A DNA stretch of 64,000 nt from Aphanomyces cochlioides (GCA_019828595.1 JAHQRK010000001.1:2666001-2730000), one strand, 5' to 3'. Shown: positions 1-10,708, numbered from the stretch's first letter. Numbers and translations: made by a program. The notes: generated by a model from the letters alone, not told the origin.

Positions 1-1066
1 TGAGTTGAGATTCGACAAGGCGTCGGGTGGCTAGGAACCACGAGCTTTGTTGGCGGCGCCATTGGGGCAGGTCGTCCGATCGCGAAGGGGGGTCTTTATT
101 GAGAAAGGTAAGGTGAAGCGAAGAGATCGGATCGCGCCCGAACAGACAAAAGTATGGCGTGTCGCCAAGGGTTTCGTGGTAGGCCGTGCGATAGGCCCAG
201 AGGAGTCGTGGGAGATAGAGATCCCAATCGGTTTGGACGGAGTTTACGTACATTTTGAGCATTGTGGCGAGAGTGGAGTTGAAGCGCTCGACAAGTCCTT
301 GGCTCTGCGGGTGCCCGGCCGCACTGGAGAGTTTTTCGATCCCGAGCACCTCACCTCGTACATGGAATGCGCGAGTTCGGAAACAAAATTAGTTCCGCGA
401 TCGGAGAGTAGGCGTTCGGGTACGCCATATCGGCAGAGTACTTCGTCGACCAGGACGCGTGTGAAGGTGGAGGTTTTGAGATCGGGTACTGCGAAGGCCT
501 CTGGCCAGCGCGTGAAGTAGTCGATAAATATAAGCACGTATCGGTTCTCGCGCGGGGTGGTCGGGAATGGCCCGAGGGCGTCGACTACGAGAAAGTTGAA
601 GGGTCCGCGGAGGAGGTAGACCGGCATGCGCTGTAGTCGACCTTGGCGCCAGGGGTGAGATCCTTTTGCTGCCCCGCAGCGGACGCAGACTCGACAGTAC
701 TCATGTACGTCGGAGCGCCAGCCGTGCCAGTATGCCACGCGCCGAACACGGTCGATCGTGCGCGCAACTCCGAAATGTCCCGCGAGGGGTGAGTCGTGAC
801 AGAGTTGAAGTACGCGACGGGTCCACCCGAGCGGTATTACCGGCACCAGTTGAAGTTCGGGATTGCGAATGGGTGTCTTGAGAATGACGCGCCGACAGAG
901 GATGCGCCCTTGGATGGCGTATTGATCGCGCGTTCGCGTCACAAGTGTCATAAGTGAGGGATTCGCTGGTAGAGCCGAGACCTGGATGTAAGCTCTCATT
1001 GCGACGATGAAGGGATCCTCCGTCTGGGCGCTCGCAAGCGGTAATGTCGGTAGCGCATAGGAGTCA
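1..1066 (-). pseudogene. pol: Integrase, truncated by the window edge
   Basis: The N-terminal zinc-binding HHCC motif is visible (LCHDSPLAGHFG...YCRVCVRC), followed by the DDE catalytic core. The core shows VVDALGPFPTT and then LLSDRGTNFVSEL with the second Asp. Around 340 the frame changes by one base. In the new frame the third catalytic residue appears (QGLVERFNSTL) and then LLWAYRTAYHETLG, typical of the end of the Ty3/gypsy integrase core. The sequence runs off position 1, so the C-terminus and any chromodomain are not visible. Confidence 0.9.
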
Positions 1067-1489
1067 TCGTTGTAGGGAGGTAGTTGAATCCGACGGATTC
1101 GACCAACGAACCTTCGGCAACCACCGTAGACAACACGCCTCTTCCCGAGCTACCTCCCTCGGAAAGAGGCGTGAGAGCCCGTCCGCACATCCCATGGCGT
1201 TCCCGGGGCGGTGTATCACCGTGAAATCGAGAGCTTGAAGTTGAATGATCCAGCGTGCGAGCTTGCTGTTGCCCGATTTGGATCCTACTTTGAAGAGCCA
1301 GACTAGAGCCGCATGGTCGGTATAGATCGTGAAGTGACGCTTGTCGATGTAAGGACGGAACTTGGTTGTTGCCCAGACGAGTCCGAAGCACTCAATCTCG
1401 GAAGTGCCGTCTTTTTTGTTGATCCAGCGTCTTTGTGTAGCTTCGAGCGCTTGGCTGGCGTAGGCGATGACCCGCTCGTGCTTGTCTTG
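1067..1489 (-). pseudogene. pol: RNase H domain of Pol
   Basis: Immediately after the TAA at 1490-1492, the same frame continues as a retroelement RNase H. Visible motifs are VIAYASQAL, a conserved Glu (EIECFGLVWATTKFRPYI), FTIYTDHAALVWL and HRPGNAMGCADGLSR. The latter two carry the conserved TDH and final Asp/His residues. Sense is lost near 1065, where the frame shifts into the integrase frame. A different-frame reading of 996-1391 is only an antisense-phase shadow. Confidence 0.85.
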
Positions 1490-2673
1490 TTATTGCATGA
1501 GTACGGCTCCTACCGCGATCGGGCAAGCATCCACGTAGATGATAAAAGGTTCTTCGAAATCGGGATATGCCAGGATCGGGGGGCTAACAAGCCTGCGTTT
1601 CAGGGTTTCAAGCGATCGCTTGCATTCGTCAGTCCAGTGGAAGGAAGGAGACGTCTTGAGTTGTTCGAAGGGGTTCGCGATCGCCGCAAAGCCTTTGATG
1701 AAGCGGCGGAAGTATCCCGCGAGACCAAGGAATGCTCTTACTTCCGCGACGTTTCGCAGTGCGCGGATCTTGAGGACCGATTTGACTTTCTCGGGGTTGG
1801 GTAGGATGCCCGTGGGGATGACTATGTGTCCAAGGAAGGCGACCGATGACTTGCCCCAGTGACACTTCGACATCTTGAGTTTGAAACCCGCTCGGGCGAA
1901 GCAGCAGAGGACGTCATTGACTCGGGCGAGGTGAGATGTGAAATTGTCACTGTATACGATAACGTCATCGAGGTATACTAGACACGATCGCCAGATTTGA
2001 TCGCGTAAGACATGTTCCATGAGGCTTCGAACTGAGGTACCGCGTTACAGAGCCCGAATGGCATGACGAGCCATTCGTAGAGGCCGAATTTGCTGGTAAA
2101 TGCCGTCTTCGGGATGCTGTCTTCGTCCATGCGGACGTTCCAGTAGCCTGACGCGACATCCATGGTCGAGAAGTATTTCGCTTTACCAAGGACATCGAGG
2201 AGATCGTCTATGCGGGGTAGAGGGTAGCTATCTTTGATCGTGACCTCGTTAAGTCGTCGGTAGTCAATACAGAATCGGATCGATCCATCGGGCTTTCGGA
2301 TCATTAATACTGGGCTGGCCCAGGGGCTCGTCGATGGTCGTATGAGGCCGAGTTCAAGGTATTGTTGTATCTCGGCTTCCATAATTTCGCCCTCCCGCTG
2401 TGACACTCGATAGGGTGCTTGTTTAATAGGATGGGCCGAGCCGGTGTTGATGTAACATTTCACCAGATCGGTACGGCCCGGCGCTTTAGATGTGGTGACA
2501 AAGATATCATGTTGAAGGAGGATCTTGCGTAGAATCTCGCGTTGAGTGGGGTTCAAGGTGGAGCCTTCCCAGTTGATCGGGAGTTCATTGAGGACTGGAG
2601 TAGATTGTACGGACGCGATGTAGTTCGGGTAAACACGCTGCGAGAGCGGGGTTGCGGAAGGGGCTTCGGTGGT
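1490..2673 (-). pseudogene. pol: Reverse transcriptase
   Basis: RT palm/fingers motifs are present in order: PYRVSQREGEIMEAEI, SPWASPVLMIRKPDGSIRFC with IDYRRLN, the STMDVASGYWNVRM catalytic Asp, FGLCNAVPQF, and the YLDD catalytic pair (VYLDDVIVYS). The frame changes by one base near 2020-2030, between the GLCNA and YLDD motifs. The remainder (1490-2020) continues with the thumb/connection (FLGLAGYFRRFIKGF). It ends at a TAA just after the first RNase H strand (FIIYVDACPIAVGAVLMQ). This copy cannot encode an active enzyme. The family assignment to Ty3/gypsy is secure. Confidence 0.95.
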
Positions 2674-3396
2674 TCACTCGCTAGCCTTCGGGGTTGTGTG
2701 TGTGGCACGATCGGTGTCTGTTTCGTGATAATCGTTAGGGTCGCCGAGTTCCTCAAAGTCGGGAGGTAGCAGTGTAAACGTCCCGATCGGTTCCGCAGGT
2801 GTGCAAGTGAGGGGTGAATCTCCTGTATTTCGGATCTGAACCCATGTCAGCGCTTCATGAGGTTGGTTAAGAGAGCGGGCCTCCTGGATCGGTGAGTTGG
2901 CGGTCGGTTCGACGAGTATGGTACTGTGGTTAGGGATCTGGGTCTGAAGTGAACATTGAACCATGCAGCACGATCGGGCAGTCAATTTGATGCGCTTTAC
3001 AGGGGAGATGGAAGGGGTCTGCGGGGGTGTCGTCGGAGGGGAAGGCAGGGGTGATAGCGAGATCGGGCCCGAGGAGCCAGGGATGAGGAGCTGGTTGATC
3101 TCGAGATTGATTGTTTCTCGTAGGCGGCGTAAGAGGTTTACTCCGATGATGCAGTCTGTGATGGTGTCGGACATCACTCAGAGAGGAAACACCACCGTCA
3201 GACGTAGAGGTCGCTGTTCGACCGAATGAAGCTCCGAGTCGGGGGCCTGAAGGGTGGGTGACCCGATGAGCCGCCAGCTAGCTTCGCTGAGTATACTGAC
3301 CGCCGCCCCGGTGTCGATCAGTGCGAGGTGTGGCCGCATGTTCACGAGCACGATAGCTGAAGGGGCCGATCGGAGTTGGTTAATGTGAGCTATAAA
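2674..3396 (-). pseudogene. Retropepsin-like aspartic protease region
   Basis: In the frame continuing past the stop at 3397, the sequence around 3305-3340 reads LALIDTGAAVSIL. This is the DTG(A) active-site signature of retroviral-type aspartic proteases. About 60 codons later comes DCIIGVNLLRRL, matching the second conserved 'IIG.n.L' element. A TGA at 3178-3180 interrupts the domain between the two motifs, so the enzyme is dead here. The stretch ends at another TGA (2674), again in the same frame as the RT part. Confidence 0.8.
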
Positions 3397-4800
3397 TCAC
3401 GAGGTAACCGGACGGCCTTCTGTGTTGCTCGTGTAGTAAGGGAGGCGGTGCTCTCCGAGGTGAGATCGCTCGCTGTTAGCGAGGGGCAGATCGGCTTCTC
3501 CGGCAAAAGGAAAGAGGAGAGAAACCTCCTGAGGTGTGAGCTGGGGTGGTGACGGAGAAGTGTCGGCCGAACTATTGTCGGCCGATTGGGCGCGAGCGTG
3601 GAAGTTAGGCGGAGGAGGCGGCGGGGGAAGCCGCGACTTGATCAAGATCGTGCGGAGGCCGTTAGGCGTACCATCCTGGGGCCACAATCTGCGGTGCGTG
3701 AGCTCAAAGGGAGTGCTCGGGATCCTTAAAGTGATGCGCAAGGGAAGCAAATGGTAGGTGATGTACGATGAAAATTGAATGCGCGATCCGGCGGTGACGA
3801 GTACTTCCGACGGTGGAGGGGTAAGGAGAGAGCTCGTGTCGTGAGTCGCTCGTGTCTGGTACAGGGAGTGTGCCCTCGCAAGACGGGTATCGTGATCGCG
3901 TTGAGCTCTCGACAGGGCCTGTTTCATGAGGCGGTCCGTACGCGTAACAAGGGCGATCGGATCCGTTCGCGAAAATTCGCGATTTGCTCGCCTGGCTTCC
4001 TCGCAAGAGTTGAGGGTTGAGGTGAACCAGTCGAGCCAGTGTTGGGGGCCCTCCAGCTGCGCTGGGGATTGTAGTAAGTGTAAGTCCGCGGGGGTGATCG
4101 GGCGCCCGAGGACTTGTTCCATGAGAGGTAAGATGGCGTCTTGCTGGACTTGGCGACGCGAGCGTATAGCTTGTAATTGGCACTGTATTTCTTCGTGAGA
4201 GATCGGATACATCCGATCCTCGATGTCGAGTGAATACGTTTCGGGAGCGCCAGGGAAATCTCCCGAAAGTATGGCCTCGATCTGGTGAGGTGAAAAGACG
4301 GCCCGAGATGCTGGCAGGGAACTCAAGGCATCCGAGGAGATTTCGTCTCCGTGCGGTAAGGGAGACGTGAGAGAGGGGGCCTCGTACTCGCGTCCGAGTA
4401 CGGGTAAATCATCATGTAGCGTAACGGCCGCTATAGGCAAGGCGCGATCGTGGGCAGGGGCCGGATGAGAGGAGGAGGCAGGGTGTAATTCATACTTAGG
4501 AGCCTTTTCTTCTGTGTTTTCCTGGCTGGGGGCTTGGCGCGATCGTCGATCGGGGATCGCATCTGTCGGTTCGTAATCATATTCCTCGCTTATTCCGGCG
4601 AGGTTTGGGCATAAAGCAGGGTGTCTGGCGTCTGGCTTGAGCATGGGGGTGGTCGTGTGCAATGTTTCTTCCGAGCACATACGGGGAGTGATTGAGGGGC
4701 GAGGCAGGGGGGGTTTCGTTGGTAAGGGCCTTCGCGTGATATGGGAGTGGATCGAGTGCAATGTTTCTTCCGAGCACTGTCGGGGATGTGTTATTGACAA
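3397..4800 (-). pseudogene. Gag-Pol linker region of unknown function
   Basis: 467-residue frame lying between the zinc knuckle and the protease, rich in Pro, Ser, Thr and Arg. A motif CSEETLH occurs twice near the start (about residues 9 and 42), matching a short direct DNA repeat at about 4659 and 4759. A helical segment at about 165-310 (SHEEIQCQLQAIRSRRQVQQ and following) could be structured. The frame is the same as that of the protease just downstream, separated only by a TGA at 3397-3399, so it was probably the N-terminal extension of Pol. I do not recognise a family. Confidence 0.45.
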
Positions 4801-4990
4801 GGGGACTCGTCAGCGGAGTGGAGGAGTCAGGGTGCCGTGGGTGTTGGGGTTCAGGGGTGTCAAGTGGAAAAGTTGTCACCGCGATCGGGCGATCGGGTAG
4901 ACAGGTGTAATTCGGTAAATTGGAAGTCTTATCGGGAGGTTCGACCGTGTACTTGCCACTTCCAGCGGCCGGTACAGGGTCCCTGGATAC

Positions 4991-5923
4991 TCAGAACGAG
5001 GTCCCAGAGGAAGCACTCCGTTCGTTGAGAGCTACCGCTTGTTGCGGGAGCGGGTTTGTCGGGCAGTCGGCCCACCAGTGGCCTTCTTCGCGGCATATGA
5101 AACAGCGGTTGTCACGGCGGGGTGAGGCGGGCTGCGAATTGGGGTGCTGAGCCGAGGAGGTCTCGCGATCAGGCGTCGTGGGTGTGTTGTTTGGGCTGGT
5201 TGATCGGTTGGCGTTCGAAGTTTGGTTCGATCGGCTGATACGATCGCGGTTCTGGAACGAGCCTCGGGGCCGAGTGTTATCATATTGGTGCGAAGGCCGG
5301 CGGGCATCTTCAGGGATGCCGCACTCCAATATAGAGTGACCATAGGTGTTGCACCATGAGCATGTGCTCGAGGCCCATTGGCATTCGTTTCTTCCATGAC
5401 GGAAGCGACCGCAACGACCGCAGAGAGTCATATTTCCACGGATATCGTCGGCTTCCATGCACCGTGGGGGCACGGGGGTGTTAGGAGTCACCACGATCGG
5501 GGCCACTGAGGTCGATAGTGCAGCGGGCTGAGACTGAGTAGAGTAGGTAGGCTCATTGCGGCTCGCAAGCGTAAGCATATCGGCTCTTAATTCGGTCTTG
5601 AGATCTTTGATCGTTTGTAGGATAACACTTTCAGAGTTGTCGGTGGATTTGGACGTTTGGCGAGGCGATCGGGTGGGTGTCGACGGGGTAGGGGCCAGTT
5701 GCTCGTCTTCGAGGCCGAGGAGCCGAATGCATTCCTTAGCCGATCGGGGCCGAGGGCGTAGTTGGCGTAGTAGGTTACTGATCGCTGAGTCCCCGCAGCC
5801 TTCTATGATACCCTGGACAATAATCGGGGCGTCGCTTCCGGCTTCTAGGTGAGAATCGTTTAGGCGAGATAAAAGATCGGATGGATTCATTGTCGCGCCT
5901 GTTGGGTTGCATGATCTTGCCAT
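4991..5923 (-). pseudogene. gag: gag C-terminal part with CCHC zinc knuckle (nucleocapsid)
   Basis: 310-residue frame. Near its C-terminus it has a classical CX2CX4HX4C knuckle (CFICREEGHWWADC), and before that a second Cys/His cluster (CGRCGRF...CQWASSTCSWC..GHSILEC), as in nucleocapsid domains that bind the element's RNA. The preceding 100 residues look like the end of a capsid domain. It joins the 5775-7115 frame through a frame change around 5900 and ends in a stop at 4991. Downstream sense resumes in another frame. Confidence 0.8.
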
Positions 5924-7115
5924 ACGTCTGACTCAATGTCTGGACTATGAATTCCTGGCGGAAGAGCTCTTTGACTGATGCCCACGAGAGGTGAGGTTCC
6001 TCCTCATGTAGCCTCATCCACCAGTCAGCCGCTCGTTCGATCTTGCTGGAGACCAAGCGATCGCCAAATACAAGCAGAAGCTGTTCTTCGGAAAGGCGGT
6101 ACTCCGCGGCTAACTCGTCAAAGCGACGCAAAAAGAACTCGAGGAAGCGTCTGTGCTCAAGAGAGTCGAGGGTGGGTGCAAACTTCTTGCAGTCCGCGTA
6201 TCTTGAATCGGGTGAGTGATCTCGAGGGTTAGGTGCCGGAGCAGGGATCGGGTAGGAGGGAGGGTTCGGAGGATTCGGGGGAGGTGACCCGCCGCCGCCA
6301 CCCAAGCCTCGATCGGGACCTTTTTTGTCGGAGCCGATAGGGCACGTTCCCGAGAGAGGGTATGTCGCCGGGTAGGGATATCCATATGTGGCCGTGGCTG
6401 TGGCTGGAGGGGGGAGGGAGTAAGCGGTGTCGGTGGTAGTGGTGGGCCTGATGGGGTTAACTATCTTTAGCGTTTGCGGTGGAGACCCATATACAGCAGC
6501 CACCGGCGCATAAGGGGGGTAGGAGATAGGGACCACGTTGACAGTAGGAAGCGAGCCGCGAGGGGTGTATGGACTAGGGCTCGAGTAAGGGCTGGTTACA
6601 TTCGGAGTCGGGTCCCCACGAGGGACTGTGTGCTGAAGCGAACGGGCGCGATCGGAGCTGAGCGTAGCGCGGGCGGCGGCTATCGCCTGTTCCTCGTGCT
6701 TCAAACGCTCTTGAGCCTCATGAAGGCGGTATTGTTCCTCGACAGCACGTTCGTAAGAGGCGTCGCTCGTGGCCGTAGCTTGTCGAACCATTTCAAGGGT
6801 ATTCTGGAGCTCGGTATGTTTGCGTTGCAAGTCCAGAGCGCGGGCTTCAAGTTCTTGGTTCTTCGCGTGATCCTCTGTCCGAAAGTGATCAATTTCCTTC
6901 TGGAGTGCTAAGATCCTTTGTTCGGCGGACCCTCGCTCGCGATCTAGGAGAGCCCGATTGTCGTTCATCAAGTCGGCCACCTCCTTAGTATGAAGGGCGC
7001 GTTCCTCAGATAGTTGGGCTTTAAGTGTAGCACAAGAAGGGCAAGGTCCGATCGGGACACTAGAAGCTTGCTCTAGGGTTCGTGCGAGTTCTTCACGCAT
7101 TTGAGCCATCTGCAT
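5775..7115 (-). pseudogene. gag: gag middle part, coiled-coil plus capsid-like region
   Basis: 446-residue frame in phase with the upstream coiled-coil part. The first 160 residues continue the coiled coil, followed by a Pro/Tyr/Gly-rich disordered linker (about 165-300). A globular region (about 305-430) contains a Phe-Leu-Glu-Phe-Phe-Leu-Arg-Arg-Phe-Asp type helix and a WWMRLHEE-like segment that resemble the retrotransposon gag capsid domain ('..W...f...F...'). The reading frame is lost near 5900, where the sense continues in the frame of 4991-5923. The end of this frame is therefore out-of-phase translation, not Gag. Confidence 0.65.
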
Positions 7116-7121
7116 TCGGGA

Positions 7122-8195
7122 CTAGACTAGCAGGGTGTAGCAAGCCGAGAGTTCTTCAGAAGTCCTCAGGCTTTCGGCCTCGAGGGTTTCCCTATCTTGA
7201 GTCCAGCTTTGGCGAGCCCTGTCTAGATCGTTTCGTGAGAGGTTCGCTTGCTCGGTCATCAGTTGAAGTCGTCGTTCAAGGTTCTCGTTTTCGTTTTGTG
7301 ATCGCATCAAGGCCACGTTGAGTGTTTGAACTTCCTGGAGACGGATCTGGTCCTCTTGGGCCGCTGTCCTTTCGGAGGAGGATTGAAGCGCGAGTTGCTC
7401 GCGAGCGACGAGTAGTTGGTTATTCAAGTCAGATATAGTGGCCATAGCGTCTTGGATCTGAAGGTTAGAGGCAATGCGATCGCGTTGAAGCACCCTGCAG
7501 ACTTCTTGGTACTTAGTTTCGAGTTCCATTCGAAGGGCAGAGGTGTCCTGCTCATACCGGTACTGAAGTTGCAAAGCGATCGTCCGAAAGTCATTCTGAC
7601 GCGCTTCCTCCAGAAGTCGGGTGTGTTCGATAAGGGCGGCGTGCTCGCGATCTAGCTGACTATTTTCGATCAATAGTTGCACTTGGCGGGTTTGTAGTTC
7701 TTGTTGAATTACGGTCGCTTGTTGTGCTTGACTATGTAAGAGGCGTAAGGCTAGCGGCCGCGGTTCGTCAGTGGGGGCGATCGGGTTCGATGCGGGACTT
7801 CCTTCAAGCTCGACTATCGGGGTGGTCATAATCAAGCTTGGCGCGTGAGCCGGGCTCGGAGTAGGTTCAAATCGGACCAGATCGCCGGGGTCGGGGTAAG
7901 CGATCGCTGGCGTCTCTTGGGGTAGAAGTGGTCGTTTTGGAGGGGTTCGCTCAGTAGGGGGTGATATCGTGGGCGATTCGTCCGATGGTCGTTTCCGATC
8001 TGGTGAGGGAGGAGATCCCGCACTTGTCTCTTCAGCGTCGTTCGGAAGGTCAGCGGAGTCGGCCGTGTAGACTTCAGTTTGGGCCTGCAAGGCTGTCGCT
8101 TGATCGTGAGGAGTAGTAGCTTTCGAGTCTTCGAGACCGGAGTATTCAACTCCTAGTCCTGCCAATCGGCGAGAGTATCTTTCTGACATAGCCAC
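7122..8195 (-). pseudogene. gag: gag N-terminal part, coiled-coil
   Basis: A 357-residue reading frame beginning just downstream of the primer binding site, so the ATG at its start is the likely Gag start. The first 130 residues are Pro/Ser/Thr-rich and disordered. From about residue 155 to the end there is a long Gln/Glu/Leu-rich heptad pattern typical of a coiled coil, which would be an assembly scaffold in Gag. A TAG stop separates it from the next stretch (5775-7115), which continues in the same frame, so the two were probably one protein. No known domain is recognised beyond the coiled coil; the gag assignment rests on position. Confidence 0.65.
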
Positions 8196-8211
8196 TCAGC
8201 AGAGCACAATA

Positions 8212-8227
8212 CCCTGCTTCTCGACCA
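8212..8227 (-). other. Probable tRNA primer binding site
   Basis: On the minus strand the 16 bases are TGGTCGAGAAGCAGGG. The complement ends in CGACCA and fits a tRNA 3' end (5 nt T-stem half, 7 nt acceptor half, discriminator A, CCA). It lies 17 nt before the gag start and about 6 nt after the inferred LTR end, where a PBS is expected. The tRNA species was not identified. Confidence 0.5.
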
Positions 8228-8868
8228 AAAGAATGTCACGTGAAACCCTGAGAATCAAGGAGTCGCGAGACGTGCGGGGTCGTAGAGTGCGGTTAGTTGA
8301 CTAGCGAAGGGGAGGACTAAGGGGAGTAGTCCGAGAGCGAGAGGAGGAAGGGAGGAGCTCGGTAGAACTGAGCAAATAGAAGTCTGGTTAAGGTTAGAAA
8401 GGAAGGCTAGGCTAGAAGACCAGAGGGACCAGATCGGGTGTCGAGTACTACTCTGGTCCGAAATGATTGTCACATTTGACTTTTCAGTGGAGTTTCGTTG
8501 GTCCTCTTTGAGGAATTCTACATTTGATTGGTGCAAATGAAAGTACTTTATCTCCTCTTTGATTGGATATATTTATTCAGGCGAAATTCATTGCCATGCA
8601 GGAGAAACAATGCTTCAAAGTTTGTCCTCTGATTCAAATTAGAGAAAATCTTCCGGCAGTGAATCAAATTGCAATGAAACGCGGTCCCACCGCACACACA
8701 AATAGATCACTTAGTCTCCGATATATTAACGGTATTTTTGAGAGACTATCGATCAAGACGCTCAAATTCGATGCTCACAACTCAAACCGAATGGTCTGGC
8801 TCTAAGGCCCTTTTCCGGCGACCCTGTGAGCTCCTGCGTCCGTCCACGCATCACTGGAACATAATATG

Positions 8869-8903
8869 TACAAACTTATTCAATATTATTGAATAAGTTT
8901 GTA
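8869..8903. repeat. Perfect 16 bp hairpin, 3 nt loop
   Basis: TACAAACTTATTCAAT is followed by ATT and then its exact reverse complement. It lies inside the Tc1-type element and has no gene around it. Confidence 0.85.
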
Positions 8904-9051
8904 TGCATTTGCAGGACCAAGAATGGCGCCTAGAGACGTGAGCAAATCTAAATGCGATGAGGTCTCCAATATCGTTAGGTCCTATGTATATTTACCATTT
9001 TGTATGCCAATTTTATCTTTTATGAATAATAGTTTAATTTAAATATGCTAA

Positions 9052-9608
9052 GGGTGGGTCTGGATGCCCATCAATTTTTTTATTCTATAAAACTAAAATG
9101 ACATTTTGCAAAAATTTTCCAAAGTTCCAAATTCACAATTTAAAATGGAATAGTTGGAGAATTTGTTATTTGTCTGGATGCCACAACTTGAGGCCCACAA
9201 CATAACCGGTACAGACGATTGTTGTCATACTATTGTGTCAGTCTCTTCCGACCGGAAACTTTGAAATGAGCCAGAGATGAGCAAGGCTCGATCACTGTCG
9301 CTTCTCAGAGTGTTAGAACATGTAACAGTGATAATATATAGTGTGTGCGGGTATTTTTGTAGAGATGACGAGCTGAATCTCAAGCTTGACTCGATCAGTG
9401 CGTTCATGACGAAAATATGTCATAAAGAAATTGACCAATTTGGTCCATTTTTTTAAGGCATAATTTGGCCAAAACTCCAGAAAATTGTGACAAAAAATTC
9501 TTTGAGAAGGTGGCATCCAGACAGTCAAAATTGAAAATTATGGCATATTTTGAATTATGGCATTTTTTGGCATTTTTATGCCATTTTTGGTGGCATCCAG
9601 ACCCGCCC
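9052..9608. mobile_element. PIF/Harbinger-type MITE nested in the Tc1-type element
   Basis: The ends are inverted repeats GGGTGGGTCTGGATGCC and, at the other side, GGCATCCAGACCCGCCC (one mismatch), flanked by TAA at 9049-9051 and 9609-9611, the 3 bp duplication of PIF/Harbinger elements. Subterminal copies of the GTCTGGATGCCAC / GTGGCATCCAGAC motif occur at about 9171 and 9510. 557 bp, AT-rich, non-coding. Confidence 0.75.
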
Positions 9609-9757
9609 TAACATTTGATAAATTCTTCAAACTGTTTCATACTAAAACCAAGTTAACAAGAATTTTACTCCAAAAAATATGCAATGTGACAATCATTTCG
9701 GACCAGAGTAGTAGTCAGTACAATTGACGACCTCATGGCCGGATAACGGCTTGCCGG

Positions 9758-9961
9758 GAGCAATTACCTGAGAAGAAGGGTTAGCCTATTCTTTTTTGAC
9801 ACATCTATTCTAAATTTAACTTGGAAGGGTTTGTCTCGTCGGAGGCGAAACCCCATGGTGCGGAATGCCTGAACAAAATTATCCGGATAACTCATTTAAA
9901 GTAGAATTAGAATAGATGTGTCAAAAAAGAATAGGCTAACCCTTCTTCTCAGGCAATTTCT
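9758..9961. mobile_element. Foldback (MULE-like) element with 11 bp direct repeats
   Basis: Long near-perfect inverted arms start at 9767 (CCTGAGAAGAAGGGTTAGCC...) and are mirrored up to 9953, about 46 bp perfect, with a spacer of about 80 bp. The 11 bp CGGCTTGCCGG occurs directly on both sides (9747-9757 and 9962-9972). This fits the 9-11 bp target duplications and long TIRs of Mutator-like foldbacks. The spacer contains the palindrome TTATCCGGATAA (9879-9890). Confidence 0.6.
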
Positions 9962-10098
9962 CGGCTTGCCGGATAGGGTACGCTTTCGTGACACATGTCT
10001 GAGATGAAGGCGCGGTCTGCGAACTGACCTGGCGCCCTGCAGTAGCGGTTCCCCGCGGTCTGCTAAGAGAACGACTGGCCTCGGGAGGTAATTCACTC

Positions 10099-10169
10099 GC
10101 ATATGCCCTAAGTGGTGGAGATGCTCTAAGAGCATCTCTAAGAGCATCTCCACCACTTAGGGCATATGC
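10099..10169. repeat. Perfect 29 bp inverted repeat
   Basis: GCATATGCCCTAAGTGGTGG... (10099-10127) is repeated in reverse complement at 10141-10169 with a 13 nt spacer. The spacer repeats part of the arm (AAGAGCATCTCTA). It looks like two MITE ends facing each other. Confidence 0.85.
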
Positions 10170-10620
10170 TCAATTTCCACTTCAGAATTCTGCACCAGGA
10201 TGGCTAAACCCAAGTCAAATTGAACTCGTAGGGTAAACCTGTGTCAAACTTGGGACGAGGTCAAAGTGGGAATAAATCCGAATCCCGATCCAGAATTTGA
10301 TATTGGCGCACGAGTAGAAAGCAGCAGCTCTACTCAGTGTCTGGCCAGGTTGTGATGTAAACAAGTCGAAAAGAGGTCCGAACTATGATCCTGCCGAGAA
10401 CCACATTATTTGAAAGGATTAGATCCTTGTTTCTATTGGAATAAATCAGGTGTCGGATTGCTTCTGGTGTTGAGTGAAAGACCATTTCACGATTGGGATT
10501 TTGGGATATGGCAACCATGCAGGTCGATTTATGCACACCTCTGGTGTAGAAACCCAAATGCAAATCCAAGTAAAACTGACAATATGGCTTTTCGCTTTTA
10601 CCCTTCTGGTGGAGATGCTC
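10142..10620. mobile_element. Possible MITE with GAGCATCTCCACCA ends
   Basis: GAGCATCTCCACCA at 10142-10155 recurs inverted at 10607-10620. Such ends are common in small PIF/hAT MITEs. The flanks (TAA left, TTT right) do not form a clean duplication, so this is tentative. If real, its right end is only 88 bp from the start codon of the next gene. The interior has no convincing coding frame. Confidence 0.35.
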
Positions 10621-10674
10621 TTTCACTTCAGACGCAAGTTCACACACGCCTGACATCCTCTGCGCCCAGTTACA

Positions 10675-10684
10675 TCATTATTTT
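10675..10684 (+). promoter_or_regulatory. Oomycete-type initiator candidate
   Basis: TCATTATTTT resembles the oomycete Inr/FPR core promoter (TCATTYY followed by a CAWTTT-like stretch). It lies 25-34 nt upstream of the ATG at 10709, the usual spacing for short oomycete 5' UTRs. Confidence 0.4.
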
Positions 10685-10708
10685 GCGATCTTCCTCGAAG
10701 TGGATAAC

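Larger units (their letters stand above)
8448..9711. mobile_element. Non-autonomous Tc1/mariner-type element with 29 bp TIRs
   Basis: The two ends are exact inverted repeats of 29 bp (8448-8476 and 9683-9711, beginning CTACTCTGGTCCGAAATG), flanked by TA on both sides (8446-8447, 9712-9713), the Tc1/mariner target duplication. The 1264 bp interior has no transposase. An 80-codon open frame at 8563-8805 shows no recognisable domain. The element sits inside the presumed 5' LTR of the gypsy element and was itself hit by a PIF-type MITE. Confidence 0.85.
1..9722 (-). mobile_element. Degenerate Ty3/gypsy LTR retrotransposon, 3' end beyond left edge
   Basis: Read on the minus strand, the order is LTR remnant, primer binding site, coiled-coil gag, CCHC zinc knuckle, aspartic protease (DTGA), reverse transcriptase (YLDD), RNase H and H2C2/DDE integrase. 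RT-RNaseH-IN order is the Ty3/gypsy (Metaviridae) arrangement. Coding is broken by in-frame stops at about 7119, 3397, 3178, 2674 and 1490 and by frame changes near 5900, 2020, 1065 and 340, so this copy cannot make a full polyprotein. The integrase runs off position 1, so the 3' LTR is not visible. The region is GC-richer than the flanking AT-rich DNA. A Tc1-type element (8448-9711) interrupts the presumed 5' LTR. Confidence 0.9.
8234..9722 (-). repeat. Inferred 5' LTR, split by a Tc1-type insertion
   Basis: Reading minus, an LTR of about 223 bp could start with TGTACTGAC at 9722-9714, pass the TA target of the inserted element (8448-9711), and end ...CACGTGACA at 8234. The TG...CA ends and the position relative to the PBS support this. 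The partner LTR lies outside the window, so neither the boundary nor the target duplication can be confirmed. Confidence 0.4.

Noticed and set aside
244..2020. Plus-strand frames overlapping the gypsy pol region (for example 1313-1804)
   Set aside because: They are antisense to clear RT/RNase H/integrase sequence and encode nothing recognisable.
3178..7119. Stop-codon readthrough or alternative genetic code in the gypsy element
   Set aside because: Stops of TGA, TAG and TAA types occur together with frameshifts in the same element, which is ordinary decay; the three host genes show no in-frame stops.
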